Source of the DNA: Pyxidicoccus parkwaysis
GTDB lineage: Bacteria; Myxococcota; Myxococcia; Myxococcales; Myxococcaceae
Direction: 5' to 3'
Length of the DNA: 64,000 nt
Assembly: GCF_017301735.1 (NCBI RefSeq)
Contig: NZ_CP071090.1
Span: forward strand, 10,826,001-10,890,000
The stretch's first letter is position 1, and the number at the start of each line of letters is the position of its first letter. The position numbers and the translations under genes are program-made. The notes beneath the pieces were generated by a model, which was given only the letters and a program-made list of their open reading frames with translations, was not told the origin of the DNA and did no database searches. Below are positions 51,637 through 59,893 of this stretch, piece by piece.

Positions 51637-52152
51637 ATGAGCGAGCAAGGCTTTCCGGTCACCGTGGCGGTGAGGCGTCCCGATGGACGCGTGGAGCAGG
51701 TGCGCGTGGGCACGGCGTTCAAGAACGCCGAGGGCTTCACGCTGAAGCTGGGAGAGATGTCGATTGGCAGCGCGCCGGACGCGGCGGCCGCGGCTCCGCG
51801 CCGGGCGGCGTCGGGCGGTGGTGGCGGGGACGGGATGGTCTTCCCCAACTACGGCCGCAGCAAGGGCGCCCCCGTCTCGGGCGCGAGCATGCAGGACCTG
51901 GAGTTCTACGCCAACGGCGCGCGGCGCTCGCTGAATGACCCGAGCAAGTCGCGCTGGCACGACAAGGAGCGCCAGCTCCTCGCGGCCATCGAGGCGGAGA
52001 TTGCGCGCCAGCAGGGCGGCGGTGGCGGCGGTGGCGAGAGCTACGGCGGTGGCGGTGGTGGTGGCTACGGCGGCGGCGGCCGAAGCGGCGGCGGTGGCTT
52101 CAACGACGACGACATCCCCCCGCCGGGCGACGACGACAACATCCCGTTCTGA
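51637..52152 (+). CDS. Gly-rich protein with SSB-type acidic C-terminal tail
   Basis: 171 residues from ATG 51637. Three parts: an N-terminal beta-rich region (VTVAVRRPDGRVEQVRVGTAFKNAEGFTLKLGEMSIG), a helical region (SKGAPVSGASMQDLEFYANGARRSLNDPSKSRWHDKERQLLAAIEAEIARQ), and a Gly-rich linker ending in DDDIPPPGDDDNIPF. The last residues match the SSB interaction tip (DDDIPF) that recruits repair and replication proteins. No OB fold is present, so it is not SSB. The helical part recalls a short motif seen next to nucleases and DNA-processing proteins (from memory). It may be a DNA-maintenance adaptor that mimics the SSB tail. Confidence 0.75.
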   Translation: MSEQGFPVTVAVRRPDGRVEQVRVGTAFKNAEGFTLKLGEMSIGSAPDAAAAAPRRAASGGGGGDGMVFPNYGRSKGAPVSGASMQDLEFYANGARRSLNDPSKSRWHDKERQLLAAIEAEIARQQGGGGGGGESYGGGGGGGYGGGGRSGGGGFNDDDIPPPGDDDNIPF

Positions 52153-52221
52153 GTCGCAGCGCGGTCTGCCGAAGCGTCCCTCTCCGCGCGAAGGAGGGGG
52201 ACGCGCGGCGGTGCAAGTCCC

Positions 52222-53922
52222 TTACCCCGTCACCTGCTCCGGCCCCGAGGCATACGGCAGCCACACGGTGAAGGTGGTGCCCTGTCCCACGGTGCTGTGC
52301 ACGGCCACCTCGCCATGGTGGCTGTCGACGATGCGCCGGACGATGGCGAGCCCCAGCCCGGTGCCGCTGGCCCGCGTGGTGTAGAAGGGCTCGAAGATGC
52401 GCGCCCGCACCTCGGGCGCCATGCCGTGCCCCGTATCCGAGATGGTCAGCCGCGCATGAGGCGTGCCCGCGCGCGTGTCGGGCTCGAGCTTCGTGGTGAG
52501 TGTGCCCCCGCCCGGCATGGCCTGCACCGCGTTGGTGAACAGGTTGGTCAGCGCCACGTGAATCAGCTGCGGGTCCACGGCGATGGGCGGCAGGCTCTCG
52601 TCCAGGGTGCGGGACACGGTGATGTGCGCGGGCCCGGAGCGCAGTGACGCGCTCAGCGCCCCGTCCACCACGGGAGGCAGCTGCTGGGATTGGAGCCTCG
52701 GCTCCATGGGCCGCGCGAAGTCGAGCAGGTCATTGACGATGAGGTCCAGCCGACGGACCTCCTCGTCCATGATGTCCAGCATGCCGCTCGCGGGCCCCTC
52801 CATGTCCCTGGGTGCGAGCCGGCGCAGGGCCGCCACGGCGTTGGCGATGGCGCCGAGCGGGTTGCGCACCTCGTGGGCCACGGTGGCGCTCAGCTCGCCG
52901 AGCGCGGCCATGCGCTCGCGCCGCACCAGCTCCGCCTGCGTGGCCGCCAGCGTGCGCAGCGAGTCGCGCAGCTCCTGGTTGAGGTGGCTCACCTCCTCCT
53001 GCGCGCGGCGCCGCTCACCCAGCGCGCTGGCCAGCAGCAGCCCGGACACGCTGGCGGCGGCGATGAACGACTGGAGGTACGAGAGGCTGATGTTGTGCCA
53101 CGCCGCCTGGGCGAACGGGCCGCTGCCGTGCGCGGTGTGCCACAGCGCCACCGTGGACAGCACCGCCGTGGCCAGCGCCGAGCCCCGGGCCTCGAAGCGC
53201 AGCGCCGCCCACAGCAGGAAGGGGAATGCCAGGTACGTCATCGGGTGCAGCGCGATGGCATTCGGGGCCGTGGGGAGCGCCGTGCTGAACACCAGGTGCG
53301 TGGCCACGCCCAGGCACACCAACAGTGCCGCCAGCTCTCCGCCGAGCCGGCGCGTCCACCCGCCCAGTCCGCCCGTCAGCCAGGTGAGCATCAGCGGCGC
53401 CATCACCAGCACGCCCATGGCGTCGCCAATCCAGAACACGCGCCACGTGGGCCAGAAGCCCTGCGGCCCCAGCTCCCCCCGCGCCAGCGGCAGGCCTACA
53501 CCCAGCGTTGCGCCCAGCGAGCAACTGACGAGCGCCGCCAGCACCACCAGCCCGAGCACGTCCCGCACCCGGTCCAGGGACGGATGGAACCGCACCAGCC
53601 GCCGCAGCAGCACGGCGCCCACCACCGCCTCCAGGAGGTTGCCCGCGACGACGCCCGTCAGGCTCGGCAGTCGGTCCCACCCCTGGACGAAGGCCATGAC
53701 GCCCGCGACGAACAAGGCCAGCAGCAGGACGGGCCACTGCCGGTACCGGGTGAGCAGCAGCGCCGCCAGCGCCACGCCGCTGGGGGGCCACATCGCGGAC
53801 ACGTTCTCCGGCGGCAGGACGAGCAGCCCGCCCAGCCAGACCGACACCGCATAGGCCACGACGAGCAGCCCCATCCGGACGAGCGGCCACCACCTGCGCG
53901 GGTTGGAACGGGATGTGAGCAC
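52222..53922 (-). CDS. MASE1-type sensor histidine kinase
   Basis: 566 residues from GTG 53922 (chosen because the sequence upstream is open but low-complexity; exact start uncertain, an ATG at 53874 is possible). Eight or so hydrophobic segments make a MASE1 sensor (PPENVSAMWPPSGVALAALLL and LEAVVGAVLLRRL are typical). Then come a coiled coil, HisKA with the H-box ELSATVAHEVRNPLGAI, and HATPase_c (NLFTNAVQAMPGGG, DTGHGM, GTGLGLAIVRRI). It is an inner-membrane kinase of the NtrB-like H-box class; the ligand is unknown. No regulator gene is adjacent. Confidence 0.87.
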   Translation of the reverse strand: MLTSRSNPRRWWPLVRMGLLVVAYAVSVWLGGLLVLPPENVSAMWPPSGVALAALLLTRYRQWPVLLLALFVAGVMAFVQGWDRLPSLTGVVAGNLLEAVVGAVLLRRLVRFHPSLDRVRDVLGLVVLAALVSCSLGATLGVGLPLARGELGPQGFWPTWRVFWIGDAMGVLVMAPLMLTWLTGGLGGWTRRLGGELAALLVCLGVATHLVFSTALPTAPNAIALHPMTYLAFPFLLWAALRFEARGSALATAVLSTVALWHTAHGSGPFAQAAWHNISLSYLQSFIAAASVSGLLLASALGERRRAQEEVSHLNQELRDSLRTLAATQAELVRRERMAALGELSATVAHEVRNPLGAIANAVAALRRLAPRDMEGPASGMLDIMDEEVRRLDLIVNDLLDFARPMEPRLQSQQLPPVVDGALSASLRSGPAHITVSRTLDESLPPIAVDPQLIHVALTNLFTNAVQAMPGGGTLTTKLEPDTRAGTPHARLTISDTGHGMAPEVRARIFEPFYTTRASGTGLGLAIVRRIVDSHHGEVAVHSTVGQGTTFTVWLPYASGPEQVTG

Positions 53923-54486
53923 GCGTGTGGTTCCGCCTCGGCCCCCGCTCCGAGGGGGCCGTCCTCGGAGCCGCGGTGGTGGCACGCAGACTCGCATGGG
54001 GCGCGCACGCCCGGAAGTGAACTCGGGAGCGGGCCGTTTCGAAGGAAAAACCCGGTGCCCGTCAATGTCCGTACGGGAAGAGAGCCAATCGCCACCCCTG
54101 GTGACAATCACCATGGGTGGAAGTCGTCAGCCAGGCCTGCGGAAAGTCGCACCGGATTCCGCGTCACGAGGGCCCCGGTGTATCGCGGCCTCGCGAGTAA
54201 TGACTGACACCCGGGGTGAACGGGCAGCCCACTGAGAGGAAAAACCTCTCTGGCGGAGCTTCATTCTCATTTCCTGATACTTCACTCTTGAAGTATATTG
54301 TTCACTCCAGTAAATCCGGCCAGTTGCCAGGGGCCTCTGGCATGGGATGCTTCATCCGTGAATCGCCCCGGGGTGCCTGACGGTTGTCATTTCAATGACT
54401 TCGAAAGTGGCCTGGATCCTGCTCAACCCCACGAAGGCAGGGAAATCCTTCCATCCAGTCTGGCTGTGGAATGACGGGGCCATGAA
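53923..54486. other. intergenic region with AT-rich island
   Basis: About 560 bases between divergent genes. It includes the stretch 54240-54330, markedly richer in A/T than the rest of the window, with an inverted repeat at 54277-54296. No gene is convincing. Confidence 0.5.
54277..54296 (+). promoter_or_regulatory. 8-bp inverted repeat, candidate operator
   Basis: ATACTTCA at 54277-54284 and TGAAGTAT at 54289-54296, separated by CTCT, form a perfect inverted repeat in an AT-rich island. It lies 190 bases upstream of the KAS III gene start. Form and context suit a dimeric transcription factor. Confidence 0.55.
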
Positions 54487-55599
54487 ATGACATCCAATGT
54501 CTGTGTTATCGGTGCGGGTGCCTTCGTTCCTTCACGGATTGTGAGCAATGCACGTATCGCGCGAGCCATTCCCGGGTGGCCCGCGGAGCGCATCGAGGAA
54601 AAGATTGGCGTCCGTGAGCGGCGCTTCCTCTGGGACATCGACGAGGTGAGCGGCCGCGCGGTGCCGCCGCCGGAGAACGACGGCCACTACTACCCGGCGA
54701 ACAACACGGACATGTGCGAGGTGGCGCTGAAGAAGGCGCTGGCGCAGTCCGGTGTGGCCGCGAGCGAGCTGGACGCGCTCTTCGTCGTCACCTGCACGCC
54801 GGACGCGCCGCACTTCAACCACGACGCCATGGAACTGCACCGCCGGCTGGAGCTGCGCGAGGACGCCTTCGCGCTGCTGGTGGACGACGGCTGCGGCGGC
54901 ACGCCGTACGTGCTGGACATGGTGCAGAAGATGATGGCGGGCGGGCGCTTCCGCACGGTGGCGGTGGTGGCCTCGGCCTTCACGTCGCCGCTGGTGAACC
55001 GCGAGGTGTACACGGACGAACTGCCGCCGGGCCCGGGGCGCGCCCGTGCGCTCCAGGGCTATCTGTCCATGTACGTCTTCGGCGACGGCGCGGGCGCGGT
55101 GGTGCTCCAGTCGAGGCCGGCCCAGGAGGGCGGTGCGGGCATCCTGGCCTCCTTCTCCGGCAACGCGCACGGGGACCTGGTCATCCGCAAGGGCGGTGGC
55201 CTGCTGAAGCTGCCGTACCAGCCCGGCCGCATGCGCCCGGCGGACATGGCCTTCGTGGTGGACGGCTTCAAGGTGGCGAGGAGTTATCCGGAGTACATGC
55301 AGAAGTGCCTGGACACGATTTTCACTCCGCGCCCGGAGATGAAGGCCCAGGTCCGGCGGTACTATTTCCACCAGCCGAACAAGCGGGTGATGGACGCCTT
55401 CATCGACAGGGCGGGCCTGCCCACCGAGGCCGTGGCATGCAACGTGGACAGGTACGGCAACACGTCGGCGGCGGGGATGCTCATCTTGTTGGCTGAGGAC
55501 CTGGAGGCGGGTCGGGTTCGGCTGGGCGGAGGAGACCTGGTGGTGGTCGCGGCGGTGGGAGCAAACATCCACTACGGGGCGCAGCTGGTGAGGCTATGA
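54487..55599 (+). CDS. 3-oxoacyl-ACP synthase III family protein (KAS III/FabH-like)
   Basis: 370 residues. Thiolase fold with the catalytic Cys136 (VDDGCGGTP), His295 (YYFHQPNKRVMD) and Asn325 (YGNTSAAG), the FabH C-H-N triad. The segment around the active Cys (DGCGGTPYVLDM rather than AACSGF) marks it as a divergent KAS III-like condensing enzyme, as seen in specialised lipid or secondary-metabolite pathways, not as the housekeeping FabH. It is translationally coupled (ATGA) to a DUF2378 gene. No ACP or ketoreductase gene is adjacent, so the substrate is unknown. Confidence 0.87.
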   Translation: MTSNVCVIGAGAFVPSRIVSNARIARAIPGWPAERIEEKIGVRERRFLWDIDEVSGRAVPPPENDGHYYPANNTDMCEVALKKALAQSGVAASELDALFVVTCTPDAPHFNHDAMELHRRLELREDAFALLVDDGCGGTPYVLDMVQKMMAGGRFRTVAVVASAFTSPLVNREVYTDELPPGPGRARALQGYLSMYVFGDGAGAVVLQSRPAQEGGAGILASFSGNAHGDLVIRKGGGLLKLPYQPGRMRPADMAFVVDGFKVARSYPEYMQKCLDTIFTPRPEMKAQVRRYYFHQPNKRVMDAFIDRAGLPTEAVACNVDRYGNTSAAGMLILLAEDLEAGRVRLGGGDLVVVAAVGANIHYGAQLVRL

Positions 55600-56225
55600 C
55601 CGACAAGGGTGACAAGGGCAGCAGACCCATCGAAGGGCTCGATGCGAGCGTTTCCAAGGACCTCGAGACGCGGCTCGCGCTGGCCACGAAGGACGACACG
55701 GCGCGCGGGCTGTTCTTCAACGGCGTGGTGGCCGCGGTGCGCGTGCTCGGTGGAGACGCGGCGGTGGAGCGTTGCCTGGCGGCGAGCGGGGAGAAGAAGT
55801 TCATCGACTTCTTCAACTACCCGGTGGCGGCCTTCCTCCGGCTGGCCTTCTCGGCGGCGCAGCTGATGGGGCCCAAGTACGGGGGCTTCGACGGAGCGCT
55901 GCGCCGCATGGGCGTGGTGGCGACGCAGGACTTCCTCTCGTCCGCGGCGGGCAAGACGCTGCTGCTCCTGGCGTCGGACAGCCCGAAGCGGCTGGTGGGC
56001 AACCTGCACGCGGGCTACCGCGCTGCGGTGAGCTACGGCGAGCGCGGCGTGACGTGGACGGGAGACAAGACGGGCGTCTTCTTCATGAAGCGCGACTTCA
56101 TGCCTCCGGCCTACCACGAGGGCACGCTGCAGGCGGCCATCGAGGCGGTGGGCGGCAAGCAGGTGCAGGTGCACGGCCGCCAGACGGGGCCGCTCGACAC
56201 CGAGTACACGCTGTCCTGGGAGTAA
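55596..56225 (+). CDS. DUF2378 (TIGR02265) Myxococcales paralogous-family protein
   Basis: 209 residues, near the family's usual ~200. Soluble. Family-like features are TARGLFFNGVVAAVRVLGGDAAVERCLAASG near the start and FINFF-like KKFIDFFNYPVAAFLRL, with the central TKDFLSSAAGKTLLLLASDSPKRLVGNLHAGYRAAVSYG. This family occurs in many paralogues in Myxococcales. Function unknown; a ligand-binding or signalling role has been guessed. It is coupled to the KAS III-like gene by a 4-base overlap, which suggests use of, or response to, an acyl product (inference). Confidence 0.85.
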   Translation: MTDKGDKGSRPIEGLDASVSKDLETRLALATKDDTARGLFFNGVVAAVRVLGGDAAVERCLAASGEKKFIDFFNYPVAAFLRLAFSAAQLMGPKYGGFDGALRRMGVVATQDFLSSAAGKTLLLLASDSPKRLVGNLHAGYRAAVSYGERGVTWTGDKTGVFFMKRDFMPPAYHEGTLQAAIEAVGGKQVQVHGRQTGPLDTEYTLSWE

Positions 56226-56479
56226 CGGCCCGCTGAGGGCTCGCGGTTCCCGCCCGGCCTGCACGGCCCGGGCGGATGACGGGAGGGGTGTACGCGGTGA
56301 GCCGTGCGCCTCCCATGTCGAAGGAGCGGTGCGGAACTGAAGGTCGATTCAGGTTTCGAGTGTTTCACGTCCCCTGTCCCATGACGGGAGGGGCGGGCGC
56401 ACGGGAGCGGTGTGTCCGTGCGCTGGAAGTGTCTCGGCAGTCGGCTGAAGCAACCCCGCGGTTCGATGGAGGGGCTCGC

Positions 56480-57109
56480 ATGTCGCGCATTCATGGTGGT
56501 GCAGTGATGGTGCTGGGAATGCTGGCGGTGATGTCGGTGGCGTCCGAGGCACGTGCCGACGAGGTCATCTACCAGTTCCGCACGGAGGAGGACCCGGCGA
56601 ACCCTCCGGACATGGCGGTCTGCGCGGCGGCGCCGTTCCAGTCGAACGTGTTCCTGGGCGCGAGCGTGTACGTGCCGCTGCACCGTCCGCGTGACGGCAA
56701 GGTGGTGTACGAGGGCCGCAAGCGCGTGGGCTCGGCGACGGCGTGCGTGCGCCTCACCGACTTCACCTTCCCGCCGGGCCAGCAGGTGCCCTTCTATGCG
56801 CGCTTCAACCTGCCGGACGGGAGCTTCACGGCGTCGGGCACGTGCACGCTGGTGAGCAACAACGTGCCCGAGGCGGGGCTGGTGCTGGCGGGCTGCGCGC
56901 TGAAGCTGGTGGGCGTGCCGAGAGGCTTCGTGGGTGGCACGGTGTCCAGCACGAGCGTCTTCAATCCGTTCAAGCTGCCCGGGTACGCCACGGGCTCGTA
57001 CTACACGCTGTACGCCTTCCGTGACGGCTACCGCCGCAGCGCGCGAGAGGAGTGGGAGGAGCGCGACGAGTGGGAGGCCGCCGACCGCGCCTCCGAGGCC
57101 GCGCGGTAG
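56480..57109 (+). CDS. exported protein of unknown function
   Basis: 209 residues from ATG 56480 (GGAGGGG six bases upstream). Signal peptide 1-26 (MSVASEARADE). Secreted beta-rich domain with two Cys-containing segments (MAVCAAAPFQSN, ATACVRLTDFTF, SGTCTL, LAGCALKL), so one or two disulphides are likely, then a charged C-terminal helix (RRSAREEWEERDEWEAADRASEAAR). No lipobox. I recognise no family. Confidence 0.75.
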   Translation: MSRIHGGAVMVLGMLAVMSVASEARADEVIYQFRTEEDPANPPDMAVCAAAPFQSNVFLGASVYVPLHRPRDGKVVYEGRKRVGSATACVRLTDFTFPPGQQVPFYARFNLPDGSFTASGTCTLVSNNVPEAGLVLAGCALKLVGVPRGFVGGTVSSTSVFNPFKLPGYATGSYYTLYAFRDGYRRSAREEWEERDEWEAADRASEAAR

Positions 57110-57151
57110 TTCCCTCGGGTCCATCACGATTGCCCGGAGCACGACTTCGGG

Positions 57152-58648
57152 ATGGGCGCACCATTCCCGGTGTCGGTGGCGCGGGGGATGATGCGCCGCA
57201 TGGACAGCAAGCGGATGGAGCTCTATACGGCGCTCGGCTACCGGGCGCCGAAGGCCGCACGTCTCGGACGCACGGAGTCGCAGCTCGAGGTGGAAGCCCA
57301 GGAGCTGGCGCCGCTCGGACCGGAAGAGCTCGGTGCGCTGCGAGCCCGCTTCCTGAGCGAGCCCGACGAGGTGCTGTACCTCGCGCGCGAGAGCCTGGGC
57401 GCGCCCATCTCGGAGCTCGACTTCGCGAGGGTGTTGCAGGAAGCGGAGCAGGCCCTGCGAGCACCGGAGGCCGCGCTCGAGGCGCTGCGGCATCCGCCGT
57501 TCCAAGCGAAGGCCTCGGTGCGCCTGCCGCCGGACTTCCGCTTCCCGCTGATGACGGCCGAAATCCCCATCGACCCGTCGAGCACGAAGTTCGAGCCGGT
57601 GGCGGACCTGCGAGGCTGGCTGCTCTTCACCGGCAAGGCCTGGCTGCGAGGCACCACCGTGCCTCGAGCCCCGTTCCGAAGACACGACAGCGAGCGCCAC
57701 CCGAGCCGCTTCCGCTACCCGCTGCGAGAGCCCACGCAAGGAAGGTCCGTGGAGGTGGCGCTCTTCTCCGACTTCGGCACGGGGGAATACCCCGCGCGCT
57801 ACGTGGCCCGGCAGCTCCTCATGCGAGGCGAGCGCCTCGACTGCGCGGTGCACCTGGGCGGCGTGTACTACGCGGGCCGGCAGGGCGAGTTCGACGCGCA
57901 CGTGGCCGAGCCGCTGGAGCCGCTCCTCCCGGTGACGACGTTGCTGACGCTGAACGCGAGCGCGGAGATGCGCTCGGGAGGCACGCCGTACTTCCGCTAT
58001 CTCGACGAGCGCCGAGGCGCCGCGAGAGCCCGCCAGGTGCAGGAGGGCAGCTACTTCTGCCTCGCCTCGGAGCGCTTCCAGCTCATTGGCCTGGACACGG
58101 CGTACTTCGAGCCGGACCGGCACCGCGACCCGGAGCTGCTGGGCTGGCTGGAAGCGGTGCTCTCGGAGGGACGTCAGCGCGGCGCGGTGAACATCCTGCT
58201 GAGCCACGGCGCGCCGTACCGTTATCAGGCTTCACGAGCATCACCGTTGCTGGAGGACCTGAAGGCCCTGGTGGTGGACGAGGCCCGAGTGGACCTGTGG
58301 TGCTGGGGAGGCTCGCCGTACGGAGCGCTCTTCGACCGGGCACCGACGCTGCCCTTCGTGGGAGCGAGCCTGGGACATGGAGGATTGCCGATAGCCAGGG
58401 TGGAACGGGGCCACACCGCGCCCGCGCCCGTGCGCTTCCTGGAGTCCAGACCGCGCTTCCCAGAGTGGACGGGCCTCCGTCCTGAGCTGGGCAACAACGG
58501 CTACGTCTCGATGCTGCTGCACGCGGACGGAGCGGTGGAGCTGCGCTTCGTCGATTGGATGGGGAACCCGCGCTGCAAGGCGAGGCTCGCACGAGAGGGA
58601 AGGGGCCCGCTGGTCATCCAGCACCTCGAAGAATCCAGCGACGCCTGA
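57152..58648 (+). CDS. metallophosphoesterase-like protein with degenerate metal site
   Basis: 498 residues from ATG 57152; ATGs at 57188, 57191 and 57200 are alternative starts. The second half follows the calcineurin-type phosphoesterase order. But motifs are altered: SDFGTG keeps the first Asp (D207); HLGGVYYAG (234-242) has Gly237 where HLGD has Asp; TLNASAEM (~266-273) replaces GNHE; LSHGAPY (351-356) keeps one His; and WCWGGSPYG replaces WGHEH (383-390). Most metal ligands are therefore gone and the enzyme should be inactive. The N-terminal ~150 residues are helical. It may be a binding or regulatory relative; no partner is visible. Confidence 0.75.
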   Translation: MGAPFPVSVARGMMRRMDSKRMELYTALGYRAPKAARLGRTESQLEVEAQELAPLGPEELGALRARFLSEPDEVLYLARESLGAPISELDFARVLQEAEQALRAPEAALEALRHPPFQAKASVRLPPDFRFPLMTAEIPIDPSSTKFEPVADLRGWLLFTGKAWLRGTTVPRAPFRRHDSERHPSRFRYPLREPTQGRSVEVALFSDFGTGEYPARYVARQLLMRGERLDCAVHLGGVYYAGRQGEFDAHVAEPLEPLLPVTTLLTLNASAEMRSGGTPYFRYLDERRGAARARQVQEGSYFCLASERFQLIGLDTAYFEPDRHRDPELLGWLEAVLSEGRQRGAVNILLSHGAPYRYQASRASPLLEDLKALVVDEARVDLWCWGGSPYGALFDRAPTLPFVGASLGHGGLPIARVERGHTAPAPVRFLESRPRFPEWTGLRPELGNNGYVSMLLHADGAVELRFVDWMGNPRCKARLAREGRGPLVIQHLEESSDA

Positions 58649-58678
58649 GCATTCAGCACGGCGGACCCGCGCGGGAGC

Positions 58679-59332
58679 TCACAGCCGGGTCCGCGTGAAC
58701 CACGGAGCCCGAGCCGGCGCGGCCATCATCCGGCCCACATCACGAGCCACGGGCACGGTGGTGTACCGGAGCCGGTACCCGCGAGGCAGCGTCTTCCAGT
58801 AGGTGACCTGCCACGGAACCAGTTCCTCGCCGAGCTTCGACGCATGCACGGGCTGGTTCCCATCGCCGAGCGTCTCATGGAACCGCAGTTCCTCCTCGGC
58901 GGCCTCGAGGCTCGCGGCTTCGATGACCCACGCATCCGGAGCTCCATGGGGAGTGGGCTCCTCGCCCGCATTGACGTAGCGGCTCCAGTCGGGACGGGCC
59001 TGCTGCTCCCAGGCGGCGCCACCCTCGGGCGTCAGCGAATAGCCGAAGTAGGAGCGCGGCCGGCGCGCATCGATGGCCCGTGAAATCTGCTCCGGCGAGT
59101 ACAGCTCCTCCAGTCCATCCGGCATCTCGTGGATGCGGATGAAGCCGCGCTCGGAGAGGAAGGACAGCCGCTCGCACAGCTCCTCGCGAGTGAAGCGAGG
59201 GTCATCCGGCATGTGGAGCGCGACGTGGGGATTCGGCTCCGCGAGCATGTGCAGGGGCGTGGGCAGCTCCATGGCGACCTCCAGGAGCCACAGGTCCACC
59301 ACATCCACCGTCGCGTTCTCGGGAGCCGTCAT
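58679..59332 (-). CDS. hypothetical protein, winged-helix-like N-terminus
   Basis: 217 residues, soluble. Residues ~40-75 (FTREELCERLSFLSERGFIRIHEMPDGLEELY) look like a winged-helix or PadR/GntR-like recognition unit, but no family signature is complete. The rest is alpha/beta with Trp-rich ends. Its start is 82 bases from the divergent MarR gene, with a palindromic operator between them, so MarR may control it too. Function unknown. Confidence 0.7.
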   Translation of the reverse strand: MTAPENATVDVVDLWLLEVAMELPTPLHMLAEPNPHVALHMPDDPRFTREELCERLSFLSERGFIRIHEMPDGLEELYSPEQISRAIDARRPRSYFGYSLTPEGGAAWEQQARPDWSRYVNAGEEPTPHGAPDAWVIEAASLEAAEEELRFHETLGDGNQPVHASKLGEELVPWQVTYWKTLPRGYRLRYTTVPVARDVGRMMAAPARAPWFTRTRL

Positions 59333-59390
59333 GTCCCGGGAGCATAGAGCATCCAGGCCGACAGATGCTCACCGGGTGGATTATTACGAA

Positions 59391-59405
59391 TTCGGAACTT
59401 CCGAA
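59391..59405 (+). promoter_or_regulatory. perfect palindromic operator upstream of marR
   Basis: TTCGGAA-C-TTCCGAA, 7-bp arms with a single central base, lies 9 bases before the first possible ATG of the MarR gene and 27 before the preferred one. MarR regulators bind such sites and repress their own genes. It is in the divergent spacer with the minus-strand gene starting at 59332. Confidence 0.7.
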
Positions 59406-59431
59406 AATGGAACATGTGTTATGCGGGGAGC

Positions 59432-59893
59432 ATGAAGCCGCTCCGACTCGTCCTGGACGTGCATCGGGCCACGCACCGCCTTGGCCTGTACCTCGAAGCC
59501 GCCGAGCCCCCGCTGGACGTGTCGCAGGGTGAGGCCCACCTGCTGGCGTATCTGCTGGAGGAGGGGGACACGTCGCTGGGCGCGCTGCACGCGGCCTTCG
59601 CGCACAAGCGCTCCACGCTCACCAGCTACGTGGACCGGCTGGAGGCGAAGCGGCTGGTGCGCAGGGAGCTGCGGCCCGAGGACCGGCGTTCGTTCCAGGT
59701 GTCACTGACGGCGGCGGGCCGGACGCTGGCCACGCGTGTCCACCGTCACCTGGAAGCGCTGGAGGCGGCGGCGCTGGAAGGGCTGTCCGCACGAGACGTG
59801 GAGTCACTCAAGAAGGGGCTCGCGGCGCTCGCGGAGGCGGGCGAGGCGACGCCCGCGAAGCGCAAATCACGCACCCGGGGAGGTGGCGGATGA
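59432..59893 (+). CDS. MarR-family transcriptional regulator
   Basis: 153 residues from ATG 59432 (ATG 59414 is an alternative). Winged-helix core: LDVSQGEAHLLAYLLEEGDTSLGALHAAFAHKRSTLTSYVDRLEAKRLVRRELRPEDRRSFQVSLTAAG. The STLTSYVDRLEAKGLV-type recognition helix and the DRR wing (R-P-E-D-R-R) are typical for MarR. Its stop overlaps the next gene by 4 bases (ATGA). A perfect palindrome just upstream suggests autorepression. Inducer is unknown. Confidence 0.9.
   Translation: MKPLRLVLDVHRATHRLGLYLEAAEPPLDVSQGEAHLLAYLLEEGDTSLGALHAAFAHKRSTLTSYVDRLEAKRLVRRELRPEDRRSFQVSLTAAGRTLATRVHRHLEALEAAALEGLSARDVESLKKGLAALAEAGEATPAKRKSRTRGGGG

Noticed and set aside
51637..52152. Single-stranded DNA-binding protein
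   Set aside because: Tail matches SSB, but the N-terminal ~100 residues do not show the OB-fold pattern or length of SSB.
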